A stretch of 40,142 nucleotides of DNA from Chitinophagales bacterium (GCA_013297745.1 JAAFIM010000031.1:1-40142); one strand, 5' to 3'. Shown: positions 15,239-23,775, counted from the stretch's first letter. The notes: generated by a model from the sequence alone, not told the origin. Program-made: numbers and translations.

Positions 15239-15271
15239 TAAAGCCGCTCCCTTAGCAAGGAACGGCTTTAA
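15239..15271 (-). terminator. Rho-independent terminator after rplQ
   Basis: AAAGCCG at 15240-15246 pairs with CGGCTTT at 15264-15270, with inner TCC/GGA pairing. An A-rich stretch on plus gives T runs on the minus strand. It ends the ribosomal cluster. Confidence 0.85.
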
Positions 15272-15290
15272 TATCTTGTGTATCGAATAA

Positions 15291-15782
15291 TTATTCAGTT
15301 GGCTGTTCGTTATTGCTTTCTGTTTCCGTTTTGGTTTCAGTTTTAGCAACTTCTGTTGTTTTGCCTGCGCCACGGCTACGACGAGTACGGCGGCGTTTTG
15401 CAGTTTGTGCCTCTAAAGCAGCTTCGTTGAAATCAACTAACTCAATATAAGCCATTTCAGCTGAATCATTGGGGCGGAAGCCTGCGCGCAACACGCGGGT
15501 GTAACCACCAGGGCGGTTAGCAATACGAGAAGCGATTTCACCAAATAGCATATCAATGCTTTGTTTGTGTTGCAAATAGCTGAATACCACCCGACGAGAG
15601 TGTATAGTATTTGTTTTAGCTTTCGTCAATAAAGGCTCTACATATCTACGCAATGCTTTTGCTTTAGCCAAAGTAGTGCGGATGCGTTTGTGTTGAACCA
15701 AAGCGAGAGTTAAGTTTTTGAACAACGCTTTACGATGTTCTTTGGTGCGGCTAAGATGGTTATCTTTTTTTCCGTGACGCAT
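15291..15782 (-). CDS. rplQ: 50S ribosomal protein L17
   Basis: L17 binds 23S rRNA near the tunnel exit. The start MRHGKKDNHLSRTKEHRKAL and the motif GGYTRVLRAGFRPNDSAEMA (residues 92-111) identify it. At 163 residues it is longer than E. coli L17 (127); the extra C-terminus is a basic RRRTRRSRG stretch followed by a Thr/Glu-rich tail, as is common in Bacteroidota. It is the last gene of the cluster, with a terminator 20 bases past the stop. Confidence 0.97.
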   Translation of the reverse strand: MRHGKKDNHLSRTKEHRKALFKNLTLALVQHKRIRTTLAKAKALRRYVEPLLTKAKTNTIHSRRVVFSYLQHKQSIDMLFGEIASRIANRPGGYTRVLRAGFRPNDSAEMAYIELVDFNEAALEAQTAKRRRTRRSRGAGKTTEVAKTETKTETESNNEQPTE

Positions 15783-15853
15783 GATTTAGTTTTTAATTTT
15801 AATAAATGAACCTCACAGCACCATAAGGGTAACTGTAGAAATAAATAGTTAGA

Positions 15854-16852
15854 TTAGTCTTCGTCTAATTTATATTTAGACAAGTCCATCCCAAAATAAA
15901 GGCTTTTTTCTTGCAAAAGTTCTTCAATTTCGACCAATGATTTTTTACCAAAATTGCGGAATTTCAGCAATTCGTGCGTTTCAAATTGAACCAATTCAGA
16001 CAAAGTGTTAATTTTTGCTGCTTTGAGACAATTGTAGGCGCGTACTGATAAATCGAGGTCTTCCAATGAAGTTTTGAACAATTTACGCATGTGTAGTACA
16101 TGCTCATCAACCACTTCGGTTTCTTTTTTATGCTCATCATTGAAAGTGATATTTTCGTCCGAAATAAGCATAAGATGCTGAATCATAATTTTAGCAGCTT
16201 CTTTTATAGCGTATTCTGGATGAATAGTACCGTCAGTTTTGAGCGTAATTGTCAACTTTTCGTAGTCAGTGCGTTGTCCTACACGGCTGCTTTCCACCAC
16301 ATAATGTACGTTTTTGATAGGCGTATAAATGGCATCAATAGGAATATAACCGATTGGTGCATCTTTTGGCATGTGGTCTTCGGCAGCGATATAACCGCGT
16401 CCTTTACTAATGGTAAGTTCCATGTGCAAGGTCACCATTGTATTGAGGTGACAAATTACCAAATCTGGATTAGTAACTTTAAACACATTGGTTTGTCCAC
16501 TAATATCGCCTGCTTTGAACACCTCTTTACCTGTGATGGTAAGATAGATTTTTTCAGGCGCGGCTGTTTCGTCATCCAAAAGATATTTTAATCTAACCTG
16601 TTTGAGATTAAGAATAATATCAACTACATCTTCTGCAACGCCAGGTATAGTAGAAAATTCATGTTCAACACCTCTAATAGAAATGCCTGTAATAGCATAA
16701 CCTTGCAAAGAAGAGAGTAACACGCGGCGTAGCGAATTGCCTATAGTTTGGCCGAAGCCTGGTTCGAGTGGTTTGAACTCAAATACACCTTCAAAATCAT
16801 CTGCTTTTTGGAGGGCGATTTTTTCAGGTTTTTGAAAATTTAACAGACCCAT
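15854..16852 (-). CDS. rpoA: DNA-directed RNA polymerase subunit alpha
   Basis: The 332-residue alpha subunit nucleates RNA polymerase assembly and contacts upstream promoter DNA and activators. The dimerisation part shows PGFGQTIGNSLRRVLLSS at residues 31-48. A linker at about 235-260 leads to the C-terminal domain, with LSVRAYNCLKAAKI at 268-281 and LKFRNFGKKSLVEI at 296-309. Length and domains are complete. It is separated from rpsD by 168 bases containing two terminator-like hairpins, unlike the tight spacing elsewhere in the cluster, so its expression may be partly independent of the ribosomal genes upstream. Confidence 0.98.
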   Translation of the reverse strand: MGLLNFQKPEKIALQKADDFEGVFEFKPLEPGFGQTIGNSLRRVLLSSLQGYAITGISIRGVEHEFSTIPGVAEDVVDIILNLKQVRLKYLLDDETAAPEKIYLTITGKEVFKAGDISGQTNVFKVTNPDLVICHLNTMVTLHMELTISKGRGYIAAEDHMPKDAPIGYIPIDAIYTPIKNVHYVVESSRVGQRTDYEKLTITLKTDGTIHPEYAIKEAAKIMIQHLMLISDENITFNDEHKKETEVVDEHVLHMRKLFKTSLEDLDLSVRAYNCLKAAKINTLSELVQFETHELLKFRNFGKKSLVEIEELLQEKSLYFGMDLSKYKLDED

Positions 16853-16894
16853 ACGATGTGTAAAGATATGTTTTTGTAGTTTTTTAAAAAAGAT

Positions 16895-16928
16895 TTTTCA
16901 AAAAACGAGGGTATAAAAAGCCCGTTTT
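16895..16928 (-). terminator. Second terminator-like hairpin between rpsD and rpoA
   Basis: AAAAC and GGG at 16902-16911 (GA bulge) pair with CCCGTTTT at 16921-16928. On the minus strand the stem is followed by a T6 run. It is weaker than the hairpin at 16961. Confidence 0.5.
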
Positions 16929-16950
16929 GAGGCGGTTGTATTTTTATAAA

Positions 16951-16989
16951 AACTAAAAAGTAGGGTTTTGTATGATGTACAAAACCCTA
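16951..16989 (-). terminator. Terminator-like hairpin between rpsD and rpoA
   Basis: TAGGGTTTTGTA at 16961-16972 and its perfect complement at 16978-16989 form a 12-bp stem with a 5-base loop. On the minus strand it is followed by CTTTTTAGTTTTTA. This is a good intrinsic terminator or attenuator inside the alpha operon. Confidence 0.7.
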
Positions 16990-17020
16990 ATAATTAGTAA
17001 AATAAGCCTACAAAGGATTA

Positions 17021-17635
17021 TTATTTGTTGTATAACTCAACGATAAGTCGTTCATTGATTTTTTCAGGAATCAAATCACGAGTTGGGTTATTTAGGTAAA
17101 TACCTTGTTTTTTGTCATTATTCCAAGCCAACCAGCTATATTTGCCAGCATCCTTAGCATTATCAGCTATAGAAGCTTCTATTGCGGGGTGGTTTAGGGA
17201 TTTGCCACGAACAGAGACAACATCACCAGCTTTGAGTAAATAAGAAGGTATGTTGGTAACAACACCATTTACTGCTATGTGTTTGTGTCCTACGATTTGA
17301 CGAGCTGCATCGCGGGATTTTGCAATACCCAAGCGATAAACAACATTATCTAAGCGTGACTCCAACAATTGGAATAAAATTTCGCCTGTTACGCCTGACT
17401 TACGAGCAGCCATATCATACATACGACGGAACTGACGTTCCAAGACACCGTAAGTATACTTAGCTTTTTGTTTTTCAGTCAATTGTATAGCATAATCTGA
17501 ACGCTGTTTGCGGCGTTTTGCTGCACCGTGTTGTCCTGGAGGATATTTTTTGCGTTCGAAATATTTATTGTAACCAAATATAGCTTCGCCTAATGCGCGT
17601 GCTTTTTTGACTTTGGGACCGTTATAACGTGCCAT
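17021..17635 (-). CDS. rpsD: 30S ribosomal protein S4
   Basis: S4 starts assembly of the small-subunit body by binding 16S rRNA, and in many bacteria represses its own operon. The start [17 protein letters not shown], the segment [20 protein letters not shown] (31-50) and the S4 RNA-binding domain from [20 protein letters not shown] (91-110) are all present. At 204 residues the length is normal. The N-terminus lacks the four-Cys zinc site seen in some S4 proteins. It lies 38 bases after rpsK. The hairpins just downstream could be part of its regulation. Confidence 0.98.
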   Translation of the reverse strand: MARYNGPKVKKARALGEAIFGYNKYFERKKYPPGQHGAAKRRKQRSDYAIQLTEKQKAKYTYGVLERQFRRMYDMAARKSGVTGEILFQLLESRLDNVVYRLGIAKSRDAARQIVGHKHIAVNGVVTNIPSYLLKAGDVVSVRGKSLNHPAIEASIADNAKDAGKYSWLAWNNDKKQGIYLNNPTRDLIPEKINERLIVELYNK

Positions 17636-17673
17636 TCTAAAATAAAGGTGAGATTAGAGGTGAATGGATAAAA

Positions 17674-18078
17674 TTAGACGCGTCTCTTTTTGGGAGGGCG
17701 GCAACCATTATGAGGCATAGGAGTGATGTCTTGAATCAAAGTTACTTTGATTCCAACAGCATCAACCGCGCGAATAGCAGACTCACGTCCTGCGCCTGGT
17801 CCTTTTACAAAGACCACACAACTACGCATACCCAAGTCGAATGCTTCTTTTGCTGCACTGGTAGCAGCTAATTGAGCAGCGTAAGGGGTATTTTTTTTTG
17901 AGCCTCTAAAACCTTCTTTACCAGCAGTACCCCAAGAGATAACCTGTCCAGCTTTGTTGGTCATCGTAACGATGATATTGTTGAAAGATGCTTGTATATG
18001 AACTTCGCCTTGAGGTTCTACGCGCACATTTTTCTTTTTAACCTTGTTTGCACCAGCCGATTTATTTGCTTTTGCCAT
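17674..18078 (-). CDS. rpsK: 30S ribosomal protein S11
   Basis: S11 sits on the small-subunit platform near the mRNA path. [19 protein letters not shown] (27-45) and the motif GPGAGRESA (93-101), followed by the basic end [11 protein letters not shown], are diagnostic. The length of 134 residues is normal, with a Lys-rich N-terminal extension. It is 24 bases downstream of rpsM and 38 bases upstream of rpsD. Confidence 0.98.
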   Translation of the reverse strand: MAKANKSAGANKVKKKNVRVEPQGEVHIQASFNNIIVTMTNKAGQVISWGTAGKEGFRGSKKNTPYAAQLAATSAAKEAFDLGMRSCVVFVKGPGAGRESAIRAVDAVGIKVTLIQDITPMPHNGCRPPKKRRV

Positions 18079-18102
18079 AATAATCTATAACAATTGGGTT
18101 GA

Positions 18103-18480
18103 TTATTTACTAATTTTCTTTTTGTTCGCCACTGTTTTACGCTTACCTTTGCGGGTGCGAGAGTTGGTACGAGTGCGTTGTCCGCGAAGGGGTAAGCCTT
18201 TGCGGTGGCGCAAACCACGATAACAAGCGATATCCATAAGACGTTTGATATTCAATTGAATTTCAGAGCGGAGTTGGCCTTCCACTTTGAAATCGTCAGC
18301 TAAAATGCGACGAATATCTTTTATGTTGTCATCTGTCCAATCTTTGACGCGTACAGACTCGTCAATGTTTGCTGATGAAAGAATTTTTTGAGAAGAAGAC
18401 TTTCCTATACCATAAATATAAGTAAGCCCGATAACACCCCTCTTGTTTTTGGGTAAATCCACTCCTGATATACGAGCCAT
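18103..18480 (-). CDS. rpsM: 30S ribosomal protein S13
   Basis: S13 forms bridges between the subunits and contacts P-site tRNA with its basic tail. The start [20 protein letters not shown], the helix-hairpin [11 protein letters not shown] (24-34) and the tail around [20 protein letters not shown] identify it. At 125 residues it is complete. It follows rpmJ by 31 bases. Confidence 0.98.
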   Translation of the reverse strand: MARISGVDLPKNKRGVIGLTYIYGIGKSSSQKILSSANIDESVRVKDWTDDNIKDIRRILADDFKVEGQLRSEIQLNIKRLMDIACYRGLRHRKGLPLRGQRTRTNSRTRKGKRKTVANKKKISK

Positions 18481-18511
18481 AGTGATTGGTTGAGTTTAAA
18501 ACCCGCTAGGA

Positions 18512-18631
18512 CTATTGTCCTTGGCGTTGTTTAAATTTAGGATTTTTTTTGTTAATGATATAGAGTTTGCCTTTGCGGCGCACGATTTGACAATCGGCTG
18601 AGCGTTTTTTGATGGAAGGTCTAACTTTCAT
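18512..18631 (-). CDS. rpmJ: 50S ribosomal protein L36
   Basis: This 39-residue gene reads [20 protein letters not shown] followed by [20 protein letters not shown]36 is the smallest large-subunit protein. Only one Cys (Cys14) is present and the usual CxxC...C...H zinc site is absent, so this is the zinc-free form. Its place between infA and rpsM is the normal one. Confidence 0.96.
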   Translation of the reverse strand: MKVRPSIKKRSADCQIVRRKGKLYIINKKNPKFKQRQGQ

Positions 18632-18652
18632 GATTGTGGTTTGAAGTTGTTG

Positions 18653-18871
18653 TTATTTGTAGCGATAAATAATGCGCCCGCGCGTAAGGTCATAAGGAGA
18701 CATTTCTACCGCTACCTTATCGCCTGGGAGAATGCGAATATAGTTCATACGCATTTTGCCCGAAATGGTCGCGATAATAATATGCCCATTTTCTAATTTA
18801 ATGCGGAACATAGCATTAGATAGTGCTTCGGTAATTTCTCCGTCTTGGCGGATAAGGTCTTGTTTAGACAT
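18653..18871 (-). CDS. infA: Translation initiation factor IF-1
   Basis: IF-1 blocks the A site of the 30S subunit during initiation. The ATG at 18871 gives a 72-residue protein ([20 protein letters not shown]) that matches the family length. A longer frame from 18919 would run through the candidate -7 box at 18892. The single S1-like OB domain is complete, with [20 protein letters not shown] and the end [12 protein letters not shown]. In most Bacteroidota map lies between secY and infA; here only 96 AT-rich bases separate them. Confidence 0.97.
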   Translation of the reverse strand: MSKQDLIRQDGEITEALSNAMFRIKLENGHIIIATISGKMRMNYIRILPGDKVAVEMSPYDLTRGRIIYRYK

Positions 18872-18891
18872 TTGATTTGATTTTCGGGCGG

Positions 18892-18922
18892 CAAAACTAT
18901 ATTTTTTTTGCCAAACCACATA
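18892..18922 (-). promoter_or_regulatory. Candidate promoter for infA-rpmJ-rpsM-rpsK-rpsD
   Basis: The minus strand has TAGTTTTG at 18899-18892 (TAnnTTTG) and, 19 bases upstream, TATG (three of four matches to TTTG). A perfect TTTG also occurs at 18915-18912 but with only 12 bases spacing. The predicted transcript would start about 14 bases before the infA ATG. Confidence 0.5.
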
Positions 18923-18967
18923 ATTTTTTATAATAATTTAGAAAAAAAATTATAAAAAGCTCAGATT

Positions 18968-20347
18968 TTAAACAGATGTATTACTAGTTACGGCATTAGC
19001 TGCATCCTTAGCTCTACCCGTATTAATCAAGTTTTCATAATCATTTGATAACAAATAATTTTTGACTTGTTGTTGGGTATCCAAAATGACCGACACCAAA
19101 ATCAGCAGTGAAGTGCCTCCAAAAAACAACGCAAATCCGCTGCCTACATTAAATGCGCCTGCTGCTGCTGGAAGAATAGCTATTGCTGCCAAAGCCACGG
19201 CACCAGGGAAAGTAATTCTACTGGTAATTGTGTCTATGTGTTCTTCTGTTTCAGCACCAGGTTTTACCCCTGGTATATAAGCGTTTTGGCGTTTCAAAAA
19301 TTCAGCGTACTGTTGTGGATTGACTACTAATGCGGTATAAACGTAGGTAAAAATAACTACCAATACAAAAAATACCATACTATATTGCCAAGAGCCGTAT
19401 TGGGTCAACTGGAATAAAAAGCTGCCTGTATCAGGGCTACTGTTTGCATCAACGACTGCGCCATAAATAGCGGTAGGGATAAACATCAACGCTTGTGCGA
19501 ATATGATTGGCATCACACCAGCCGCATTTAGTTTTATAGGCAAATTATTGCGTTCTAATGAACCTTCAGCTATTGGCATCTCTGAACGCCCTATCATGTG
19601 TTTGGCATATTGGATTTGAATTTTTCTAACAGCCTGTACTAAAGCAACTGTGGCTATAACTACACAGACCAATAGAATAATCTCTCCAACAAACCAAATA
19701 GGACCACCATTTTGACCACCAAATACTTTTATGGTAAATTCGTCTATAATACTTTTGGGAAGTGAGTTGATGATACCAGCAGTAATCAACAAAGATGTAC
19801 CGTTGCCTATACCTTTATCTGTAATCCGCTCGCCCAACCACATACAAAACACTGTACCAGCTGTTAGCAAAATTACGTTACCGAGCCAAAATATGCCAGC
19901 AGGCACTGACGTAGAAATAGCAACACTACTAATTGAAGTCAAATAAAACGAACCTTGTACAATGGCGATAGCTATAGTAACAATCCGAGTAATTTGATTC
20001 ATTCTTCGTTGTCCATTTTCACCTTCTCTTTGTAAACGAGCAAAATAAGGAATAGCAAAGCCCAATAACTGCACAATAATAGAAGCCGATATATAAGGCA
20101 TAATCCCTAAAGCAAACACTGCTCCTGAAGCAAACGAGTTGCCCGTAAAGGCGTTAAGCAAGCCTAACAAACTGCCTTCACCTGCACCTTGCAGCATTTG
20201 TTTTTTAAGCTCAATTGAATTGATGCCCGGTAAAATCACAAAACTACCCAAGCGATAAACGATAAGCATGGTAATAGTCAAGATGATTCTGTTTCTAAGC
20301 TCGTCTATTTTCCAAGCTGCTTGGACATTGTTTAGAAATTCTTTCAT
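18968..20347 (-). CDS. secY: Protein translocase subunit SecY
   Basis: SecY is the channel of the general secretion pathway in the inner membrane. The 459-residue protein has ten predicted membrane helices, the N-terminal LRNRIILTITMLIVYRLGS, the plug-region segment GINSIELKK, the PYISASIIVQLL segment of helix 2 and the cytoplasmic loop GVKPGAETEEHIDTITSRIT. It is complete. It is separated from rplO by 81 bases containing a terminator-like hairpin. It supplies the export route for the many signal-peptide proteins in this window; secE and secG are elsewhere. Confidence 0.98.
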   Translation of the reverse strand: MKEFLNNVQAAWKIDELRNRIILTITMLIVYRLGSFVILPGINSIELKKQMLQGAGEGSLLGLLNAFTGNSFASGAVFALGIMPYISASIIVQLLGFAIPYFARLQREGENGQRRMNQITRIVTIAIAIVQGSFYLTSISSVAISTSVPAGIFWLGNVILLTAGTVFCMWLGERITDKGIGNGTSLLITAGIINSLPKSIIDEFTIKVFGGQNGGPIWFVGEIILLVCVVIATVALVQAVRKIQIQYAKHMIGRSEMPIAEGSLERNNLPIKLNAAGVMPIIFAQALMFIPTAIYGAVVDANSSPDTGSFLFQLTQYGSWQYSMVFFVLVVIFTYVYTALVVNPQQYAEFLKRQNAYIPGVKPGAETEEHIDTITSRITFPGAVALAAIAILPAAAGAFNVGSGFALFFGGTSLLILVSVILDTQQQVKNYLLSNDYENLINTGRAKDAANAVTSNTSV

Positions 20348-20378
20348 TGGTTGGGAATTGAGATATAAACTACCTGCT

Positions 20379-20416
20379 AAAAAGAGGAAAAGTGAATTAA
20401 TCCAACTTTTCCGCTT
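20379..20416 (-). terminator. Terminator-like hairpin between rplO and secY
   Basis: AAGAGGAAAAGT at 20382-20393 pairs with ACTTTTCCGCTT at 20405-20416 (12 bp, one mismatch). On the minus strand it is followed by CTTTTTAG. Being intra-operon, it is more likely an attenuator that lowers secY expression than a full stop. Confidence 0.55.
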
Positions 20417-20428
20417 TCTTATATCAGG

Positions 20429-21112
20429 TTAGAGAATGGTAACTTTGCCGCCTTTTGCTTCTACTTGTGCTTGTGCTTCAGCAGATATTTTATGGACGTG
20501 TAAATCAAAAGTGAGAGTCAAATCGCCTTCTGCTTCTACGTGAATTTTATCCGTTTCTTTGACATAATCAAAGTAAGTAGATATAGTTTTGGGATTGACG
20601 AATTTAAGATGGTATTTGTGTACAATACCTTGAATTTGGCTAAGTTTGAAGAAGTAGTAAGCGTTGCCACCTGCAGCTTGAATTTCTTGTTTTGCTTTTT
20701 CAGAAAATCTATAAGCTGTCACTTCCAATGCTTTGGTGATTTCACCATCAGCCAATACTTTATAGTGTTGTTCTTTTTTAATCACACCAGCTTGGTACAA
20801 GGTATTGACATCTACCACATTGGTATTTAGTTGTTCTGCAAAATATTGCAAATCATCTACATTCACAGGCACGTATTCGGCAGCATTATAGCTTTGATAA
20901 CGTTGGTGATTGTTGAAACCACGTTTTGGTAAACGCATTTGAATTGGTGTTTGACCACCTTCAAATTTACGCTTGTTTTTATGTCCAGCGCGGGATTGAT
21001 TACCTTTTGTACCACGTGTAGCAGTACCGCCTTTGCCCGAACCTTGCCCACGAGCAAGACGCGTATTGGATTTATTAGAACCAGCTATAGGCTTGAGGTT
21101 ATGGAGTTCCAT
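20429..21112 (-). CDS. rplO: 50S ribosomal protein L15 with a C-terminal enlargement
   Basis: L15 is a late-assembling protein of the large subunit. Residues 1-150 are a normal L15: MELHNLKPIAGSNKSNTRLA, the Gly-rich RGQGSGKGGTATRGTKGNQS and FEGGQTPIQMRLPKRGF. The protein is 227 residues long instead of about 150. The usual ending motif appears twice: ITKALEVTAYRFSEKAKQEI...GG at about 125-150, and again LTLTFDLHVHKISAEAQAQV...GGKVTIL at 198-227. The 45 residues between (LSQIQGIVHKYHLKFVNPKT and on) match nothing I know. The extra part looks like a partial duplication or an insertion within the last domain. There is no frame break. Confidence 0.95.
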   Translation of the reverse strand: MELHNLKPIAGSNKSNTRLARGQGSGKGGTATRGTKGNQSRAGHKNKRKFEGGQTPIQMRLPKRGFNNHQRYQSYNAAEYVPVNVDDLQYFAEQLNTNVVDVNTLYQAGVIKKEQHYKVLADGEITKALEVTAYRFSEKAKQEIQAAGGNAYYFFKLSQIQGIVHKYHLKFVNPKTISTYFDYVKETDKIHVEAEGDLTLTFDLHVHKISAEAQAQVEAKGGKVTIL

Positions 21113-21160
21113 TATATCGCGAGAGATTTAATTTGTGTTGTGGAATGGTAGAAAAGCTAA

Positions 21161-21343
21161 TTATTCTGCATTTTCTACTGAAAGTACGTGTTGGATTTTG
21201 GCCACCATACCCAAAATTTGGGGGGTCGCTTCGTGTACTCTGGTAATACCCACACGGGTAAGCCCTAAGGCTATAGCCGTATTTTTTTGTCTATGTGGGC
21301 GGCCTATCATGCTTTTTACCTGAGTAATTTTAATTTTTGCCAT
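21161..21343 (-). CDS. rpmD: 50S ribosomal protein L30
   Basis: The ATG at 21343 gives a 60-residue L30 (MAKIKITQVKSMIGRPHRQK), the family's usual length. A longer in-frame start at 21397 would overlap the end of rpsE. The motif TRVGITRVHEATPQILGMVA is typical. It lies 25 bases after rpsE and 48 before rplO. Confidence 0.96.
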   Translation of the reverse strand: MAKIKITQVKSMIGRPHRQKNTAIALGLTRVGITRVHEATPQILGMVAKIQHVLSVENAE

Positions 21344-21368
21344 GATTGATGAGGGATAGGATTGTTGA

Positions 21369-21908
21369 TTAACCATTAAACACTTTATCAAGGGCAATAC
21401 CGCGTTGGCGTGCTACCGTATAAGGAGAGCGCAACTTGCTAAGAGCATCTATGGTAGCTTTCACGACGTTGTGTGAATTTGACGAACCTGTAGATTTGGC
21501 TAATACATTTTGTATACCTGCCATTTCCAATACAGCGCGCATACCACCACCAGCGATGATACCTGTACCTTCTGCTGCTGGTTGGATATAGATGTTGCCA
21601 CCACAGTATTTACCTTTTTGCTCGTGAGGAATAGTTCCATTTAAAACGGGAACAGACACCATATTTTTCTTAGCGTCATCAATCGCCTTGGTTATAGCTG
21701 CTGACACCTCACGGGCTTTTCCTAAGCCTTGCCCAACTTTACCTTTACCATCACCTACTACCACTATAGCAGCGAAGCTGAATGTACGTCCGCCTTTTGT
21801 TACTTTGGCTACGCGGTTGAGGGCAACCAATTTATCTTTGAATTCGGATTCAGCCTTTGGTTGTTGAGGCTGGTTATTATCCTTTTGGTTATTATTTCTC
21901 TTTGCCAT
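21369..21908 (-). CDS. rpsE: 30S ribosomal protein S5
   Basis: S5 helps decoding accuracy and mRNA unwinding at the small-subunit entry. It is 179 residues long with a Gln/Asn-rich N-terminal extension (residues 4-20). The double-stranded-RNA-binding-like domain contains [20 protein letters not shown] (39-58), and the C-terminal domain has [20 protein letters not shown]. It is complete, with no spectinomycin-type deletion obvious in the 30-45 loop. Confidence 0.97.
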   Translation of the reverse strand: MAKRNNNQKDNNQPQQPKAESEFKDKLVALNRVAKVTKGGRTFSFAAIVVVGDGKGKVGQGLGKAREVSAAITKAIDDAKKNMVSVPVLNGTIPHEQKGKYCGGNIYIQPAAEGTGIIAGGGMRAVLEMAGIQNVLAKSTGSSNSHNVVKATIDALSKLRSPYTVARQRGIALDKVFNG

Positions 21909-21931
21909 GTTATGCGTTGATAAAGAAAAGT

Positions 21932-22291
21932 TTAGAATTGAAGTCCGCCTTCGCGCGCGCCATCAGCCAAGCCTTTAACACGTCCGTGGTACAAATAACC
22001 ACTACGGTCAAAAACGATGTTGCTAATACCAGCCGCAAGGGCTTTTTCGGCCAATAATTTACCTACTGCGCGGGAGATTTCGCATTTGTTGCCTTTTATA
22101 GTGGCTACACTTTCTTCGCGAGAAGAAGCAGATACTAAAGTATTGCCTGCGAGGTCATCTACCAATTGTGCGTAGATTTGTTTATTGCTGCGGAAAACAG
22201 AGAGACGGGGACGGGCAGTATTGCCAGATATTTTGTTGCGAATACGCAAATGAATTTTCGTCCGACGTGCTGTTTTGGTTACAATGCTCAT
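21932..22291 (-). CDS. rplR: 50S ribosomal protein L18
   Basis: L18 binds 5S rRNA together with L5 and L25. The 119-residue protein shows [20 protein letters not shown], then [20 protein letters not shown] and the end [20 protein letters not shown], which are the family hallmarks. Spacing to rpsE is 23 bases. Confidence 0.97.
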   Translation of the reverse strand: MSIVTKTARRTKIHLRIRNKISGNTARPRLSVFRSNKQIYAQLVDDLAGNTLVSASSREESVATIKGNKCEISRAVGKLLAEKALAAGISNIVFDRSGYLYHGRVKGLADGAREGGLQF

Positions 22292-22335
22292 ATTTTAGAA
22301 AAGAATGAACTTGGAAATAAAATAACAGGTTAGAA

Positions 22336-22890
22336 TTATTTAGAAGCCGTTTTACCCGCTTTGCGGCGTACCACTTCACCAGAGAATCGCACACCTTTAC
22401 CTTTGTAAGGTTCGGGTTTGCGGAAAGAGCGAATTTTAGCAGCTACTTGACCAATAAGTTGTTTGTCAATAGATTCTAAAATTATTTTGGGGTTTTCCCC
22501 TTTTACCGTTTCGGTTTTGAGGCTCACTTCTTTGGGAAGAACGAACATAATAGGGTGAGAGAAACCAAGTTGGAGTTCTAACAATTGCCCTGTACTAGTG
22601 GCGCGGTAACCCACACCTACCAATTCTTGCACGGTTTTGAAGCCTTCTGTAACACCTTTCACCATATTGGTGATAAGCATACGATAAAGTCCGTGTAGTG
22701 ATTTATGACGTTTTTGTTCAGTGGCGCGTTCTACAACGACTGTGTTATTTTCTACTTTGACGGTAATGGCGGAGTCAGCTATTAATTGAGTAAGCTCACC
22801 TTTTGGCCCTTTTACAGTGACAATATTATTGTCTTGTTTGAGGGTTACGCCTGCTGGGAGTGTGATTGGGAGTTTGCCTATACGAGACAT
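22336..22890 (-). CDS. rplF: 50S ribosomal protein L6
   Basis: L6 lies at the base of the L7/L12 stalk close to the factor-binding site. The 184-residue protein has the two tandem L6 folds: MSRIGKLPITLPAGVTLK with VTVKGPKGELTQ, then a second half ending RSFRKPEPYKGKGVRFSGE. The length is normal. The spacing to rplR is 44 bases and to rpsH 53. Confidence 0.97.
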   Translation of the reverse strand: MSRIGKLPITLPAGVTLKQDNNIVTVKGPKGELTQLIADSAITVKVENNTVVVERATEQKRHKSLHGLYRMLITNMVKGVTEGFKTVQELVGVGYRATSTGQLLELQLGFSHPIMFVLPKEVSLKTETVKGENPKIILESIDKQLIGQVAAKIRSFRKPEPYKGKGVRFSGEVVRRKAGKTASK

Positions 22891-22943
22891 TTTGATATTT
22901 TTTTTACGGGTGCTGACAAAAATATAATTTGTAATACCACAGG

Positions 22944-23351
22944 TTAATAAATATAGAATAGAACTTCGCCACCTACATTTTCTTTACGTGCAGCTTTGTC
23001 AGTCAAAAGCCCCTTAGAGGTAGAAATGATAGCTATTCCCAATCCGTTGATAACGCTAGGCAAGTTGTCAGAGCCTACATAACGACGTAGTCCTGGTCTG
23101 CTAATGCGTTTCATATGTTTAATTGTGGGCTGTTTGGTATCCAAATCGTATTTAACGGCTATTTGGATAACAGCTTTATTGTTGGGCAAAGATTCAAATT
23201 TGTATCTTAGAATGTAGCCCTCGTTATAAAGAATCTCAGTAATTCTTTGTTTGAGTTTGGAGGACGGAATTTCTACGATTCTGTGTCCTGCCATTTGTGC
23301 ATTGCGAAGTCTTATGATATAATCCGCAATTGGGTCTGAAATTAAAGCCAT
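22944..23351 (-). CDS. rpsH: 30S ribosomal protein S8
   Basis: S8 binds the central domain of 16S rRNA and in E. coli represses the spc operon by binding its mRNA. The start DPIADYIIRLRNAQMAGH and the end LGIAIISTSKGLLTDKAARK, then GGEVLFYIY, are typical; the length is 135 residues. The gap from rpsN to this start is 118 bases, wider than usual for this cluster, and could hold a regulatory RNA structure, though I found no strong hairpin. Confidence 0.97.
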   Translation of the reverse strand: MALISDPIADYIIRLRNAQMAGHRIVEIPSSKLKQRITEILYNEGYILRYKFESLPNNKAVIQIAVKYDLDTKQPTIKHMKRISRPGLRRYVGSDNLPSVINGLGIAIISTSKGLLTDKAARKENVGGEVLFYIY

Positions 23352-23469
23352 TTTAAGCTAGAAGTTTAATTGCTTACCTTATCTGGGCTGCTTGGCTAGG
23401 CTTTGTAAAGCGCAGAGATGCATAAGCTAATTTTGAATATTAGAGTGAAAAGCGACTATTTGCCAAAGA

Positions 23470-23739
23470 TTACCAACTTGCCTTAGTTACGCCTGGTATT
23501 AAGCCTGCAAGGGCTAGGTCGCGGAATTGATTGCGGCATAGACCGAAACGGCGCATATAGCCACGAGGTTTGCCTGTAAGTCCACAACGATTGCGAAGTC
23601 TGATAGGATTAGAGTTGCGGGGCAATTTGTCCAGCTCATCATAATTACCTTCTTCTTTCAATTTTTGGCGTTTTTCGGCGTATTTGGCCACTATGCGTTC
23701 TCTTTTATGCTCGCGGGCTATGACTGATTTTCTTGCCAT
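23470..23739 (-). CDS. rpsN: 30S ribosomal protein S14, zinc-free form
   Basis: The 89-residue S14 ([20 protein letters not shown]) has the conserved C-terminus [20 protein letters not shown] and [11 protein letters not shown]. It lacks the CxxC pairs of the short zinc-binding form, so it needs no zinc. S14 binds the head of the small subunit. Spacing from rplE is 36 bases. Confidence 0.97.
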   Translation of the reverse strand: MARKSVIAREHKRERIVAKYAEKRQKLKEEGNYDELDKLPRNSNPIRLRNRCGLTGKPRGYMRRFGLCRNQFRDLALAGLIPGVTKASW

Positions 23740-23775
23740 GAGTTTGTTTTGCTTGCTAAACGATTAGTTAAAGAA

